Position numbers and translations under genes: made by a program. Positions 46,635-55,502 of a DNA stretch of 64,000 nucleotides are shown piece by piece. How positions within the stretch are numbered: position 1 is the first letter of the stretch; the number at the start of each line of letters is the position of its first letter. Where the stretch lies: contig NZ_BBZI01000006.1 of NCBI RefSeq assembly GCF_008974245.1, positions 533,125 to 597,124 of the forward strand, read 5' to 3'. This stretch comes from Streptomyces abyssomicinicus. GTDB taxonomy: Bacteria; Actinomycetota; Actinomycetes; Streptomycetales; Streptomycetaceae. The notes under the pieces were generated by a model, which saw only the letters and a list, made by a program, of their open reading frames with translations, searched no databases and was not told the origin of the DNA.

Positions 46635-48161
46635 GTGAGTGACAATCCATTCGGATTCGGCCTTCCGCCGGAGGAGCCGGACGACGGCGACGAGGGCAAG
46701 AAGAAGGACCAGCAGAGCGGCGGCGGGCAGGAACCGGCCAACCCGTTCGGTTTCGGCGCGCCGGGAGCAGGAGGCTTCGGCGGTGCGGGCGGGGACAATC
46801 CGTTCGCGTCGCTGTTCGGGTCCTTCGGGGCCCCGAACGCCGGTGGCATGAACCCCGCCGATCTGGGCGCCGCCTTCCAGCAGCTGGGCCAGATGCTCTC
46901 CTACGAGGGCGGCCCGGTGAACTGGGACATGGCCAAGCAGATCGCCCGCCAGGCGGTCTCCCAGGGCGCGCCGGACGGCACCAAGGACGCCAGCATCGGC
47001 CCCGCCGAGCGCTCCGCCGTCGAGGAGGCCGTCCGCCTCGCCGACGTGTGGCTGGACGGGGTGACGTCCCTGCCCTCCGGCGCGGCGACGACCCTGGCCT
47101 GGAGCCGCGCGGAGTGGGTCGAGGCGACCCTGCCCGCCTGGAAGGAGCTCGTCGACCCGGTCGCCGAGCGCGTCGGCACGGCCATGGGCCAGGTGCTGCC
47201 CGAGGAGATGCAGGCCATGGCGGGCCCGCTGCTCGGCATGATGCGCTCGATGGGCGGCGCCATGTTCGGCGCCCAGATCGGCCAGGCCGTGGGCGTGCTG
47301 GCGGGCGAGGTCGTCGGCTCGACCGACATCGGCCTGCCGCTCGGGCCGGCCGGCAAGGCCGCGCTGCTGCCCCGGAACGTGGAGACGTTCGGCAAGGACC
47401 TGGGCGTGCCGCAGGAGGAGGTCCGCCTCTACCTGGCCCTGCGGGAGGCCGCCCACCAGCGGCTCTTCGCCCATGTGCCGTGGCTGCGGTCGCACCTGTT
47501 CGGCGCGGTCGAGGGCTACGCGCGCGGCATCAAGGTGGACACCTCGAAGCTGGAGGACGTGGTCGGCCAGTTCGACCCGCAGAACCCGGAGCAGCTGCAG
47601 GAGGCGCTCCAGCAGGGCATGTTCCAGCCCGAGGACACCCCGGAGCAGAAGGCCGCCCTGGCCCGCCTGGAGACGGCTCTGGCGCTGGTCGAGGGCTGGG
47701 TGGACGCGGTGGTGCACGCCGCCGCCACGCCGCGCCTGACGTCGGCGGGGGCGCTGCGCGAGACGCTGCGCCGCCGTCGCGCCTCCGGTGGCCCCGCGGA
47801 GCAGACCTTCGCCACGCTGATCGGCCTGGAGCTGCGCCCGCGCCGGCTGCGCGACGCCTCGCGCCTGTGGGCCTCGCTGACCGACGCGCGCGGCGTGGAC
47901 GGCCGGGACGCGCTGTGGGCGCACCCCGACATGCTGCCCACCGCCACCGACCTGGACGACCCGGACGGGTTCGTCCACCGGGAGCACATGGACTTCTCCG
48001 AGTGGGACAGGATGCTCGGCGAGGCGGCCGGCGGGGCGAAGGCCCCGGAGCGGCCCGAGGGCGGTTCCGAGGACAGCCCGAAGGACGGCCCGAAGGACGG
48101 CCCGAAGGGCGACGCGGGCGGTGACGCCGGCGACGACCGGAAGGGCAACGGCTCCGAGTGA
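46635..48161 (+). CDS. DUF2342 zincin-like protein
   Basis: 508 residues from GTG 46635. The N-terminal 75 residues are low-complexity with repeats of NPFGFG. The DUF2342 domain occupies about 95-455; the segment LREAAHQRLF holds an E-x-x-H-like version of the zincin helix, and FGAQIGQAVGVLAGEVVGSTDIG is highly conserved. Related to proteins annotated as F420-biosynthesis-associated or putative hydrolases; activity unproven. The C-terminal 45 residues repeat KDGPKDGPKG. Its stop overlaps the Nudix gene start by 4 bases. Confidence 0.85.
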   Translation: MSDNPFGFGLPPEEPDDGDEGKKKDQQSGGGQEPANPFGFGAPGAGGFGGAGGDNPFASLFGSFGAPNAGGMNPADLGAAFQQLGQMLSYEGGPVNWDMAKQIARQAVSQGAPDGTKDASIGPAERSAVEEAVRLADVWLDGVTSLPSGAATTLAWSRAEWVEATLPAWKELVDPVAERVGTAMGQVLPEEMQAMAGPLLGMMRSMGGAMFGAQIGQAVGVLAGEVVGSTDIGLPLGPAGKAALLPRNVETFGKDLGVPQEEVRLYLALREAAHQRLFAHVPWLRSHLFGAVEGYARGIKVDTSKLEDVVGQFDPQNPEQLQEALQQGMFQPEDTPEQKAALARLETALALVEGWVDAVVHAAATPRLTSAGALRETLRRRRASGGPAEQTFATLIGLELRPRRLRDASRLWASLTDARGVDGRDALWAHPDMLPTATDLDDPDGFVHREHMDFSEWDRMLGEAAGGAKAPERPEGGSEDSPKDGPKDGPKGDAGGDAGDDRKGNGSE

Positions 48162-48685
48162 CCCTGCGCGACGACGCCGTCCGGGTGCTGGACGGTCTGG
48201 AGACCGCGACGGACTCCCAGGAGGAGCTCCGCCTCCTCTACCGGAAGCACCTGGACGAGCACGCCGACGGCATGTGGCGCGAGTGCTCCGACGGGCACGT
48301 CACGGCGAGTGCCCTGGTGATCGACCCGGAGGGCGGCCGGGTGCTGCTGACCTTCCACCGCAAGCTGCGGATGTGGCTCCAGATGGGCGGTCACTGCGAG
48401 CCCGATGACACCACCCTGGCGGGGGCGGCGCTGCGTGAGGCGACGGAGGAGTCCGGCATCGCCGGGCTGCGCCTGCTGGGCGAGGTCCCGGTGCGGCTGG
48501 ACCGGCACCACACGCCCTGTGCCTGGCACCTGGACGTCCAGTACGCCGCGCTGGCGCCGGGCGGGGCGGTGGAGGCCATCAGCGACGAGTCGCTGGACCT
48601 GCGCTGGTTCCCTTACGACGAGGTCGCGGGCGTCGCGGACACCTCGGTGGTCCGCCTGGTGGAGGCCACCCGCTCCCGGCTGTGA
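48158..48685 (+). CDS. Nudix hydrolase
   Basis: 175 residues. The Nudix box runs from GGHCEPDDTTLAGAAL through REATEESGI, matching G-x5-E-x7-REUXEE-x-G. Such enzymes hydrolyse nucleoside diphosphates linked to another group. Translation is coupled to the DUF2342 gene (GTGA overlap at 48158). Substrate not predictable. Confidence 0.9.
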   Translation: MTLRDDAVRVLDGLETATDSQEELRLLYRKHLDEHADGMWRECSDGHVTASALVIDPEGGRVLLTFHRKLRMWLQMGGHCEPDDTTLAGAALREATEESGIAGLRLLGEVPVRLDRHHTPCAWHLDVQYAALAPGGAVEAISDESLDLRWFPYDEVAGVADTSVVRLVEATRSRL

Positions 48686-48694
48686 GACCCGACG

Positions 48695-48734
48695 GCGAAG
48701 GGGCGGTCACCGGTACCGGTGACCGCCCCTTCGC
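48695..48734. terminator. 40-bp perfect palindrome, bidirectional terminator
   Basis: Two exact 20-base arms beginning GCGAAGGGGCGGTCACCGGT meet with no loop. It separates the Nudix gene (stop at 48685) from the convergent AIM24 gene (stop at 48741), so it can terminate both. Confidence 0.88.
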
Positions 48735-48740
48735 ACACCG

Positions 48741-49496
48741 TCAGTTCCAGACGTTGTTCTGGTTCTGTCCCCGCGCGCCCTGCTGGCCCATGCCGAACTG
48801 GGCGGCGGCGCCCGAGCCGATCTGCGCGTTCTGGGGCGGGAGGAGCTCGCTGGGCTGCACCAGCGCGTAACCGGTGCCCATGAAGCTGAGCTCCCAGCCC
48901 TCGCCGGTGTTGCCGCGGCGCCGCCAGACGCCCGAGGAGTGGGTCTGCGCCTGCATCTGCACCCGCAGCGAGGTCGACCAGGCGACCACCGCGTCGGCGT
49001 CCACGTTGACGTACCGGTCCGGCGTGACCTGGAGCATCAGCGGCGCGCCGGAGGTCATCAGCGCGACCTTGCCCCGTCCGGAGATGTTGAGCTGGTACTT
49101 CCCCGAACCGGAGATGCCGTACAGGCTGTCGACCGCGATGACCTCGTGGTGCAGCGCCGAGTCCATGGCCAGGACGTAGGAGCTGTCGACGGTGAGGCCG
49201 TCCTGGTCGACGTCCACCACGTGGATGTACTGGGCGAGGTTGGCCAGGAAGACGGTGCCCTGACCGTGGCAGCGCATCAGGTCGAGGCCCTCACCGGTGC
49301 GGCGCCGGGCGTTGCGCTGGTTGGCCGTCCGGTACTCGGCGTCGAACTCCACGAGGCCCTGGTAGGCGACCATGGACCCCTTGCGGGCCAGGACGTCGTT
49401 GTTGCCGTCGACGAGGACGCGGAGCATCTGGCTGTTCTGCAGACTCCACGGTTCCTGGGTCTGCTGCTCGTTGTAGGCGAAAATCGAGCTCTGCAT
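48741..49496 (-). CDS. AIM24-family protein (third gene of the operon)
   Basis: 251 residues. AIM24 (TIGR00266-like) beta-rich fold with ARKGSMVAYQGLVEF, MRCHGQGTVFLAN, VAWSTSLRVQMQ and GEGWELSFMGTGYALVQPSELL. The C-terminus has Gln/Gly/Asn-rich residues. AIM24 was named in yeast mitochondria; the bacterial proteins are uncharacterised trimeric or pore-like folds. It begins 18 bases after the second AIM24 gene on the same strand, so the three genes form an operon. Confidence 0.85.
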   Translation of the reverse strand: MQSSIFAYNEQQTQEPWSLQNSQMLRVLVDGNNDVLARKGSMVAYQGLVEFDAEYRTANQRNARRRTGEGLDLMRCHGQGTVFLANLAQYIHVVDVDQDGLTVDSSYVLAMDSALHHEVIAVDSLYGISGSGKYQLNISGRGKVALMTSGAPLMLQVTPDRYVNVDADAVVAWSTSLRVQMQAQTHSSGVWRRRGNTGEGWELSFMGTGYALVQPSELLPPQNAQIGSGAAAQFGMGQQGARGQNQNNVWN

Positions 49497-49514
49497 GATC
49501 GGTCGTTCTCCCCC

Positions 49515-50195
49515 TCAGCCCCGGATCCGGAGTCGGTCGGTGCTGTCCTCGCTCGGCTGGACGACGACGATGCCCTGGCCGGAGAAGGCCATCTGGAAGG
49601 CCTCGCCGCTGCCGCGGCCGATCAGCGAGGACGCCTTGAAGCTGCGCTTGCCCTTGACCTTGAGGTTCGGGGACCAGGCGATCAGCGCGTCCGGGTCGAC
49701 GTAGGTCTCGTCCTCGCCGCCGCCGCAGTCGACCACGATGGGGGTCCCGCGGGAGGTGATCGCCACCCAGCCCTGCCCCTCGATCCGGGTGTTCCACAGC
49801 CCCTGGCCGGCGAACTTGGCCATGCCCTTCACCCGCTCCACGCCCCACTTCAGGTGGGCGTCGAAGGCGAGCAGGTTGGTGGCGTTGACCGAGATGGCCT
49901 CGCCGTTGAGGTTGATCACGACGACGTCGGCGCCGTAGTCCGCCAGGTACAGGATGCCGTCGCCGTGGCAGCGCATCAGCGCGGCGCCCTCGCCGGTGAC
50001 CCAGTCCTTGGCGATCTGCCGGACGGCCGGCGGGTTGGGCTCGTACTGCACGAAGCCCTCGTACGCGACCATCGACCCCACCCTGGCGAGTACGTCGTGG
50101 CCGGTCTGCATGGCGATCTTCGCCATGTGGGTCCCGTGGTTCTCCATGCGGGCGACGACGGGTGCGGGGGCATGGCCCGCGAGTTGCTGGTTCAT
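49515..50195 (-). CDS. AIM24-family protein (second gene of the operon)
   Basis: 226 residues from ATG 50195. Same fold as its neighbours: ARVGSMVAYEGFVQY, ALMRCHGDGILYLADYGAD, WNTRIEGQGWVAITSRGTP, and FQMAFSGQGIVVVQPSE. The two AIM24 proteins and the C-terminal domain of the first gene are clearly paralogous, with similar lengths and shared motifs, indicating gene duplication within the operon. It starts 11 bases after the stop of the TerD-AIM24 gene. Confidence 0.85.
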   Translation of the reverse strand: MNQQLAGHAPAPVVARMENHGTHMAKIAMQTGHDVLARVGSMVAYEGFVQYEPNPPAVRQIAKDWVTGEGAALMRCHGDGILYLADYGADVVVINLNGEAISVNATNLLAFDAHLKWGVERVKGMAKFAGQGLWNTRIEGQGWVAITSRGTPIVVDCGGGEDETYVDPDALIAWSPNLKVKGKRSFKASSLIGRGSGEAFQMAFSGQGIVVVQPSEDSTDRLRIRG

Positions 50196-50206
50196 GACGG
50201 GCTCCC

Positions 50207-51985
50207 TCAGACCTCGTACGGCTGGACGACGATGAAGTTGCCGGGTGCGCCCCGGAACTGCAGGTTGACGCTCTCCCCGGTGTCGCCCGGGTAGGCGTTG
50301 CGCCGCATCCGCACCTGGCTGGAGACGATCACCTGGGCGGCGGCCGACCAGGCCACCACCGAGTTCGCGTCGGCGAAGGTGGTCGGCGTGACCGGCAGCA
50401 CCACGGGGACGCCGTGGGTCTTGAGCACCAGCGTGCCGGTGCCGTGGAACTGCATGGTGAACAGCGCGCCACCGGGGATGCCGTGGCCCTCGACGCGGCG
50501 GACCTCGTACTGGAGGGACTCGTCGAAGGCGAGCACGTTCTCCGCCGACACGCACAGGGCGTCGCCCTGGAGCTCCACGGTGTGCAGGTGGGCGGCGCTC
50601 TCCGCGAGGAACACCTGGCCGTAGCCGCTGCAGCGCATCAGCTGCATCTCCTGGCCGGTGGCGTTGCCGACGATCCGGCCGCTGAAGCCGGCGCCCTTGT
50701 ACCCGAACTCGACCTTGCCCTGGTACAGCACCATGCTGCCCTGGCGGGCGAGGACGGGCTGGCCGCCGACGCTCAGGTCGACGCGGACCAGCTTCTCGCT
50801 CTGCTGGGTCCAGCGCTGGCCGGTGGGCTTCTCCTTGTACAGGCTGAGCGCGCCCAGGACCCCGGGGGTCTGCGGGGTGCCGGGGACACCGGTGTATGCC
50901 TGCTGGCCCGGGATGCCGGGGGCGCCGGGTGTCCCGGGGGCGGGCGGCATGCCGGGGGCGCCGGGGGGCTGCCCGTAACCAGGGGGCGCCGTCGGGGCGC
51001 CGGGGGGTTGCCCATGACCGGGCGGCGCCGTCGGGGCGCCCGGAGGCTGTCCGTACCCGGGGGGCGCCGTCGGGGCGCCCGGAGGCTGTCCGTACCCGGG
51101 GGGCGCCGTCGGGGCGCCCGGAGGCTGTCCGTACCCGGGGGGCGCCGTCGGGGAAGCCATGGTCGGCGCGGCGTGGACGGGCGGGGCCGCGGGAGCGCCG
51201 GGCGGCGGGAAACCGTATCCGGACGGCTGGGCGGCGGGCGCCGGTGCCTGCGGCTGCGCGGGCGGCGCGCCGAACGCCGGAGCCGGGGCCGGGGCCGGGG
51301 CGGCGGGCGCGCCGAAGGCGGGCGCCGGGGCCGGTGGCTGCTGCGCGGGTACCGGCGCGGGACCCGACGGGACCCCGAACGCCGGGGGCGCCGCCTGCGC
51401 GGCCGGCGGGGCGAAGCCCGGTGCGGCCTGCGGCGCGGCGGGCGCAGCGGGCTCCTCCTCGGCGACCTCGCCGCCGAAGTTCCGCAGCAGGGCGTCGAGG
51501 CCCCCGTCGAAGCCCTGGCCGACGGCGGCGAAGCGCCAGACGTCCTTGAGGTACAGATCCGCCAGCATCACCGCGCGCTCGGTGGAGAACTCGCTGCCGT
51601 CGAACGGGTAGCGGGCCACCTCCTCGCCGCCCGCGACGATCCGGATGTAACCCGGCCCGACCTGGGACATCTGGCCCGCGCCGTCGAGGGTCGCGGTGAA
51701 CGACAGCTTCTGGATCGCCGGCGGTATCCGGTCCAGCGTGACCCGGAACGACTGCGTGTCACCCGCCTGCTCGCCCAGCAGCTGGATCGCCTCCTCGGGC
51801 GACTTCGGCTGGTTGTAGAAGATGAAGTAGCGGTCGTCCGAGAGACGCTCGTCGGCGTCCAGCCCGAAGCAGCTGATGTCGAAGCTCAGCCCTGGCCCCG
51901 CGATCCGCACACCGACGTAGAGGTCGGTGCCCGCGGTCAGATCACTGATCCTGGCCTTGTGGCCGCGTTGGAATTCCCTGGTCAT
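50207..51985 (-). CDS. TerD-AIM24 fusion protein (first gene of the operon)
   Basis: 592 residues. Residues about 1-175 are a TerD (tellurium/stress) domain with the calcium-site motif LDADERLSDDRYFIFYNQ; 175-385 form a Pro/Ala/Gly-rich linker including five 13-residue repeats APTAPPGYGQPPG; 390-592 are an AIM24 domain (ARQGSMVLYQGKVEF, LMRCSGYGQVFLAE, NLQFRGAPGNFIVVQPYEV). TerD proteins respond to envelope or oxidative stress and bind Ca2+; the fusion implies AIM24 works in the same response. Cytosolic by appearance (no signal peptide). Start ATG 51985. Confidence 0.88.
   Translation of the reverse strand: MTREFQRGHKARISDLTAGTDLYVGVRIAGPGLSFDISCFGLDADERLSDDRYFIFYNQPKSPEEAIQLLGEQAGDTQSFRVTLDRIPPAIQKLSFTATLDGAGQMSQVGPGYIRIVAGGEEVARYPFDGSEFSTERAVMLADLYLKDVWRFAAVGQGFDGGLDALLRNFGGEVAEEEPAAPAAPQAAPGFAPPAAQAAPPAFGVPSGPAPVPAQQPPAPAPAFGAPAAPAPAPAPAFGAPPAQPQAPAPAAQPSGYGFPPPGAPAAPPVHAAPTMASPTAPPGYGQPPGAPTAPPGYGQPPGAPTAPPGYGQPPGAPTAPPGHGQPPGAPTAPPGYGQPPGAPGMPPAPGTPGAPGIPGQQAYTGVPGTPQTPGVLGALSLYKEKPTGQRWTQQSEKLVRVDLSVGGQPVLARQGSMVLYQGKVEFGYKGAGFSGRIVGNATGQEMQLMRCSGYGQVFLAESAAHLHTVELQGDALCVSAENVLAFDESLQYEVRRVEGHGIPGGALFTMQFHGTGTLVLKTHGVPVVLPVTPTTFADANSVVAWSAAAQVIVSSQVRMRRNAYPGDTGESVNLQFRGAPGNFIVVQPYEV
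50961..51155 (-). repeat. 39-bp coding tandem repeat in the TerD-AIM24 linker
   Basis: Five units of 39 bp, each encoding (A/S)PTAPPG(Y/H)GQPPG. The middle copies (about 51040-51150) are nearly identical at the DNA level, so the array is recent and the linker length probably varies among strains. Confidence 0.85.
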
Positions 51986-52094
51986 GCGTTACGCCCGTCC
52001 CCCATTCCGGTCCCGAAAGATGCTCGGCCAGGCTAGCTGGTCATCCCGGGGACCGGGTCGGCCGGGACACAGCCGCTACAGAACGGGGACCAAC

Positions 52095-52700
52095 TCAGTC
52101 CGGCTCGCCGGGCCGCGCGGCGGGCAGATGCGGCAACCGTTCCGCGGCCACCACTCCTTCGAGGTACCCCCGGGCACGCTCGGTTCGGGGGTACGTCTCC
52201 AGCAGTCGCCAGAAGTCCGATCCGTGGCCGGGGACCAGCAGGTGGGCGAGTTCGTGGAGCAGGACGTAGTCGACGACGTACTCCGGCATGCCCTGGAGCC
52301 GGTGGGAGAGCCGGATGCTTCCCTCGGCGGGGGTGCAGGACCCCCAGCGGCTGTTCTGGTTGGTCACCCAGCGCACCGAGACGGGTCTGGCCCGGCCTCC
52401 CAGGTACTGCTCGGACAGCCGCGCGGCACGCCGGCCCAGCTCGGAGTCGTCCAGGGTGCGCCGGCTCTCCTGGGCGGCCAGCTTGTCCAGCATCACCCGC
52501 ACCCAGCGCCGTTCCTCCGCCTCGGACATGCGGGCCGGGATCAGCACGATGGTGCGGTCGCCCTCCCGGTAGGCGGAGACCGTACGGCGCCTGCGGGCGC
52601 TCCTGCGTACCTCGACCGCGTCCGCCGAGGGGACCCGGGAGGCCACGCCCGGGACACCGCTCTGCTGCGTCACGGCTTGGGAGGAGGCGTCGTAGGGCAC
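52095..52700 (-). CDS. YgjP-like (WrbA/SprT-type) zinc metallopeptidase
   Basis: 201 residues. The zincin motif HELAHLLVPGHGSDFW near residue 149 supplies HExxH and the third ligand, and NQNSRWGSCTPAEGSIRLS before it is the YgjP/DUF45 signature. E. coli YgjP is a small metalloprotease of unclear role; the family is common near restriction or repair genes, though none is adjacent here. ATG 52700. It is divergent from the ThiF-like gene across 248 bases. Confidence 0.87.
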   Translation of the reverse strand: MPYDASSQAVTQQSGVPGVASRVPSADAVEVRRSARRRRTVSAYREGDRTIVLIPARMSEAEERRWVRVMLDKLAAQESRRTLDDSELGRRAARLSEQYLGGRARPVSVRWVTNQNSRWGSCTPAEGSIRLSHRLQGMPEYVVDYVLLHELAHLLVPGHGSDFWRLLETYPRTERARGYLEGVVAAERLPHLPAARPGEPD

Positions 52701-52948
52701 CCCTCGACGTTACCGCCTGCGACAGGAGACGTCCCCGGTGCGCACCGGATCCGATCCGATATCCACACCGCCGGAGCCGTCCGTTCCGCAGTTGGTACGA
52801 CGAATACCAAGTGCCTGTGGACAACTCCCGGCACCGGTGGGGCGGATGGGGGCATGCTGTCGACCGACGGCCCGCTCCGTGCCGTTCCAGTTGATTTCGT
52901 CACATCCGGTGCCACATGCCCCGGTTGGACCGGAAAGGGTTGGTCGTC

Positions 52949-54172
52949 GTGCATCCCAGGGTGAAGACCGCGCTCCGCCGCGGCTGGCGTGATCTGAACA
53001 CGGTGCAGTTCGGGATGACCCCGGCGCACGCCATGACGCTCGCGCCGGTCGACACGGCGACAGGCACCTTCCTCGACCTCCTCAACGGCACCCGGGGCAT
53101 GGAGCTGCTGCGTGAGGAGGCGGTGCGGATGGGGCTGCCGGAGGATCACGCGGACGGACTGGTCGGACGTCTCTCCGAGGCCGGTCTGCTGGACGACGCC
53201 ACCGGCGGCGGACCGGAGGGAGAGGCGCTGCGCGAGCGACCCCACACCCTGGACCGGCTCCGGCCCGACCTCGCCACGCTCTCCCTGACGGCCCCGGCTC
53301 CCGGTGACGCGATCCGGCGGCTGGCGGCCCGCCGCAGGCTGCGGGTGCAGGTGCGCGGCGCGGGCCGGGTCGGCGCCGCGCTGGCCGCGCTGCTCTCGGC
53401 CGCGGGGGTGGGAGAGGTGGACGTGCGGGACGGCGGCTGTGTCCAGCCGTGGGACGTCGCCCCGGGCGGGCTGCCGCCGGCCTCGATCGGCGAACGCCGC
53501 TCCGACGCCGCCCGGCGTCTGGTCCGTGACGCCGCGCCGGAACGCCCGCCGCGCCGGGGCTCCCCCTGCCCGTTCCGCGACGACGCGGGCTTCGCCCTGG
53601 TGCTGCTCGCCCCGCGCGACGACCTGGCCGTCCACTCCCCCGATCCCCGGGACGCGGAACCCCTGCTGGCGGCGGGCATCCCCCACCTGTACGCGGGGGT
53701 GGTGGAGGGGACGGGCGTGGTCGGTCCGCTGGTCCTGCCCGGCGAGACGTCCTGTGCCGAGTGCCTGCACCGATGGCGGGTGGAACGCGATCCGACCTGG
53801 CCCCGGCTGCTCGCGCAGTGGCGTTCCCGGCGGACGCGGGCGGTGGCCGCCTGCGACGTGACGCTGGCCGCCGCGGTCGCCGGCACGGCGGCGGGACACG
53901 CGCTCGCCTTCCTCGACGGGCTGTCCGCGGCCGGGTCCCCGCACTCAGCGGGGGTGCGCTGGGAGACGGCGCTGCCCGCGCTGCGATGGCGTTCCCGGGA
54001 CATCGTCCCGCACCCGCGCTGCCCTTGCGGTGCGGCGGAGCGGCCGGGGCCGGAACTGACCGGGGCACCGGGGCAGTCACAGGACACAATGGCGGAGCAC
54101 GGGCCGTCGTCGGAGTCATGCCATGGGGCAAACGCGGCGCGGCGGCCCGGGACTTGGAGGACGCATGTCTGA
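52949..54172 (+). CDS. ThiF/E1-like adenylyltransferase-fold protein
   Basis: 407 residues from GTG 52949 (GGAAAGG lies 10 bases upstream; ATG 52916 is the alternative). The N-terminal ~100 residues resemble a leader-peptide or carrier-binding wing (VQFGMTPAHAMTLAP). A Rossmann segment follows (VQVRGAGRVGAALAALLSAAG), then a Cys-containing region with CAECLHRWR and a late CPC, as in the zinc site of E1-like enzymes. It resembles TOMM cyclodehydratase partner proteins, yet there is no YcaO gene or precursor peptide nearby. Its 3' end overlaps the ABC1 kinase start by 8 bases. Confidence 0.75.
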   Translation: MHPRVKTALRRGWRDLNTVQFGMTPAHAMTLAPVDTATGTFLDLLNGTRGMELLREEAVRMGLPEDHADGLVGRLSEAGLLDDATGGGPEGEALRERPHTLDRLRPDLATLSLTAPAPGDAIRRLAARRRLRVQVRGAGRVGAALAALLSAAGVGEVDVRDGGCVQPWDVAPGGLPPASIGERRSDAARRLVRDAAPERPPRRGSPCPFRDDAGFALVLLAPRDDLAVHSPDPRDAEPLLAAGIPHLYAGVVEGTGVVGPLVLPGETSCAECLHRWRVERDPTWPRLLAQWRSRRTRAVAACDVTLAAAVAGTAAGHALAFLDGLSAAGSPHSAGVRWETALPALRWRSRDIVPHPRCPCGAAERPGPELTGAPGQSQDTMAEHGPSSESCHGANAARRPGTWRTHV

Positions 54173-55502
54173 TCTTCCCCGGAAGGCGATCACCAGGACC
54201 GCCAAACTCGCCGCGCTGCCACTCGGTCTCGCCGGCCGGGCCACCTGGGGGCTGGGCAGGCGGATCGTCGGGGAGTCGGCGGACCTCGTGGGGCGTGAAC
54301 TCCAGCAGCGCACGGCCGAGCAGCTCTTCAAGGTTCTCGGTGAACTCAAGGGCGGGGCCATGAAGTTCGGGCAGGCCATGTCCGTCTTCGAGTCGGCCCT
54401 TCCGGAGGAGTTGGCCGGCCCCTACCGTGCGGCACTCACCAAGCTCCAGGACGCCGCGCCGCCGATGCCCACCCGCGCCGTCCACGCGGTGCTGGGCGAG
54501 CGGCTGGGCGACGACTGGCGGGACCTCTTCCAGAAGTTCGACGACACCCCTTCGGCCGCCGCGTCCATAGGACAGGTGCACCACGCGGTGTGGCGGGACG
54601 GCCGCGAGGTCGCCGTGAAGGTGCAGTACCCGGGCGCCGGGGACGCACTGGTCTCCGACCTCACCCAACTGGCCCGCTTCGCGCGGTTGCTGGGGCCGCT
54701 GGTTCCGGGCATCGACGTCAAGCCGCTGGTCACCGAGCTGAAGGAGCGTGTCTGCGAGGAACTGGACTACGAGCTGGAGGCCGAGGCGCAGCAGGCGCAC
54801 GCGGAGGAGTTCGCGGACGATCCGGACGTCCTGGTGCCCGCCGTGGTCCACCGGAGCGAACAGGTGCTGGTCACCGAGTGGATGGAGGGCACACCGCTGT
54901 CGGGGGTGATATCCGACGGCACACCGGAACAACGGGACCGCGCCGGGCAGTTGCTGGCCCGCTTCCTCTTCTCCGGCCCCGCCCGCACCGGACTGCTGCA
55001 CGCCGATCCCCATCCGGGCAACTTCCGGCTGCTGACGGACGGTTCGGACGACCCGGAGGACTGGCGTCTGGGGGTGCTGGACTTCGGCACCGTGGACCGG
55101 CTGCCGGGTGGGCTGCCCTCGCCGATCGGCGAGGCGCTGCGGATGGCGCTGGACGGCGAGGCCGAGGCGGTCCACGCGCGGCTGCACGCCGAAGGGTTCG
55201 TCAAGGACACCGTGGAACTCGACCCGGAGGAGGTCCTGGAGTACCTGCTGCCGATCATCGAGCCGGCGCGGGTGGCGGAGTTCTCCTTCAGCCGGGGATG
55301 GCTGCGGGGCCAGGCGGCGCGTCTCGCCGATCCCCGCTCCCCGGCCCACCAGTTGGGCAAGCGGCTCAATCTGCCGCCGTCGTACCTGCTGATACACCGG
55401 GTGACGCTGAGCACGATCGGTGTCCTGTGCCAGCTCGGTGCCACCGTGCGGCTCCGGCACGAACTGGAGTCCTGGCTCCCGGGTTTCGCCGCGGCCGAGT
55501 GA
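54165..55502 (+). CDS. ABC1/AarF (UbiB-like) atypical kinase
   Basis: 445 residues from ATG 54165 with TTGGAGG close upstream. The UbiB family motif KxGQ appears as GAMKFGQAMS near residue 66. ASIGQVHHAVWRDGREVAVKVQYPG is the A-rich nucleotide loop plus catalytic lysine, HADPHPGNF the catalytic loop, and VLDFGTVDR the DFG metal motif. UbiB proteins support isoprenoid-lipid (quinone) handling at membranes. No C-terminal membrane helix is visible. It is translationally coupled to the ThiF-like gene. Confidence 0.9.
   Translation: MSDLPRKAITRTAKLAALPLGLAGRATWGLGRRIVGESADLVGRELQQRTAEQLFKVLGELKGGAMKFGQAMSVFESALPEELAGPYRAALTKLQDAAPPMPTRAVHAVLGERLGDDWRDLFQKFDDTPSAAASIGQVHHAVWRDGREVAVKVQYPGAGDALVSDLTQLARFARLLGPLVPGIDVKPLVTELKERVCEELDYELEAEAQQAHAEEFADDPDVLVPAVVHRSEQVLVTEWMEGTPLSGVISDGTPEQRDRAGQLLARFLFSGPARTGLLHADPHPGNFRLLTDGSDDPEDWRLGVLDFGTVDRLPGGLPSPIGEALRMALDGEAEAVHARLHAEGFVKDTVELDPEEVLEYLLPIIEPARVAEFSFSRGWLRGQAARLADPRSPAHQLGKRLNLPPSYLLIHRVTLSTIGVLCQLGATVRLRHELESWLPGFAAAE

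Noticed and set aside
50961..51155. Possible non-coding repeat array
   Set aside because: The 39-bp units are in frame inside a well-formed gene and encode a regular Pro/Gly linker.
52916..52948. ATG 52916 as the start of the ThiF-like gene
   Set aside because: No ribosome site precedes it, whereas GGAAAGG lies ahead of GTG 52949; retained only as an alternative.
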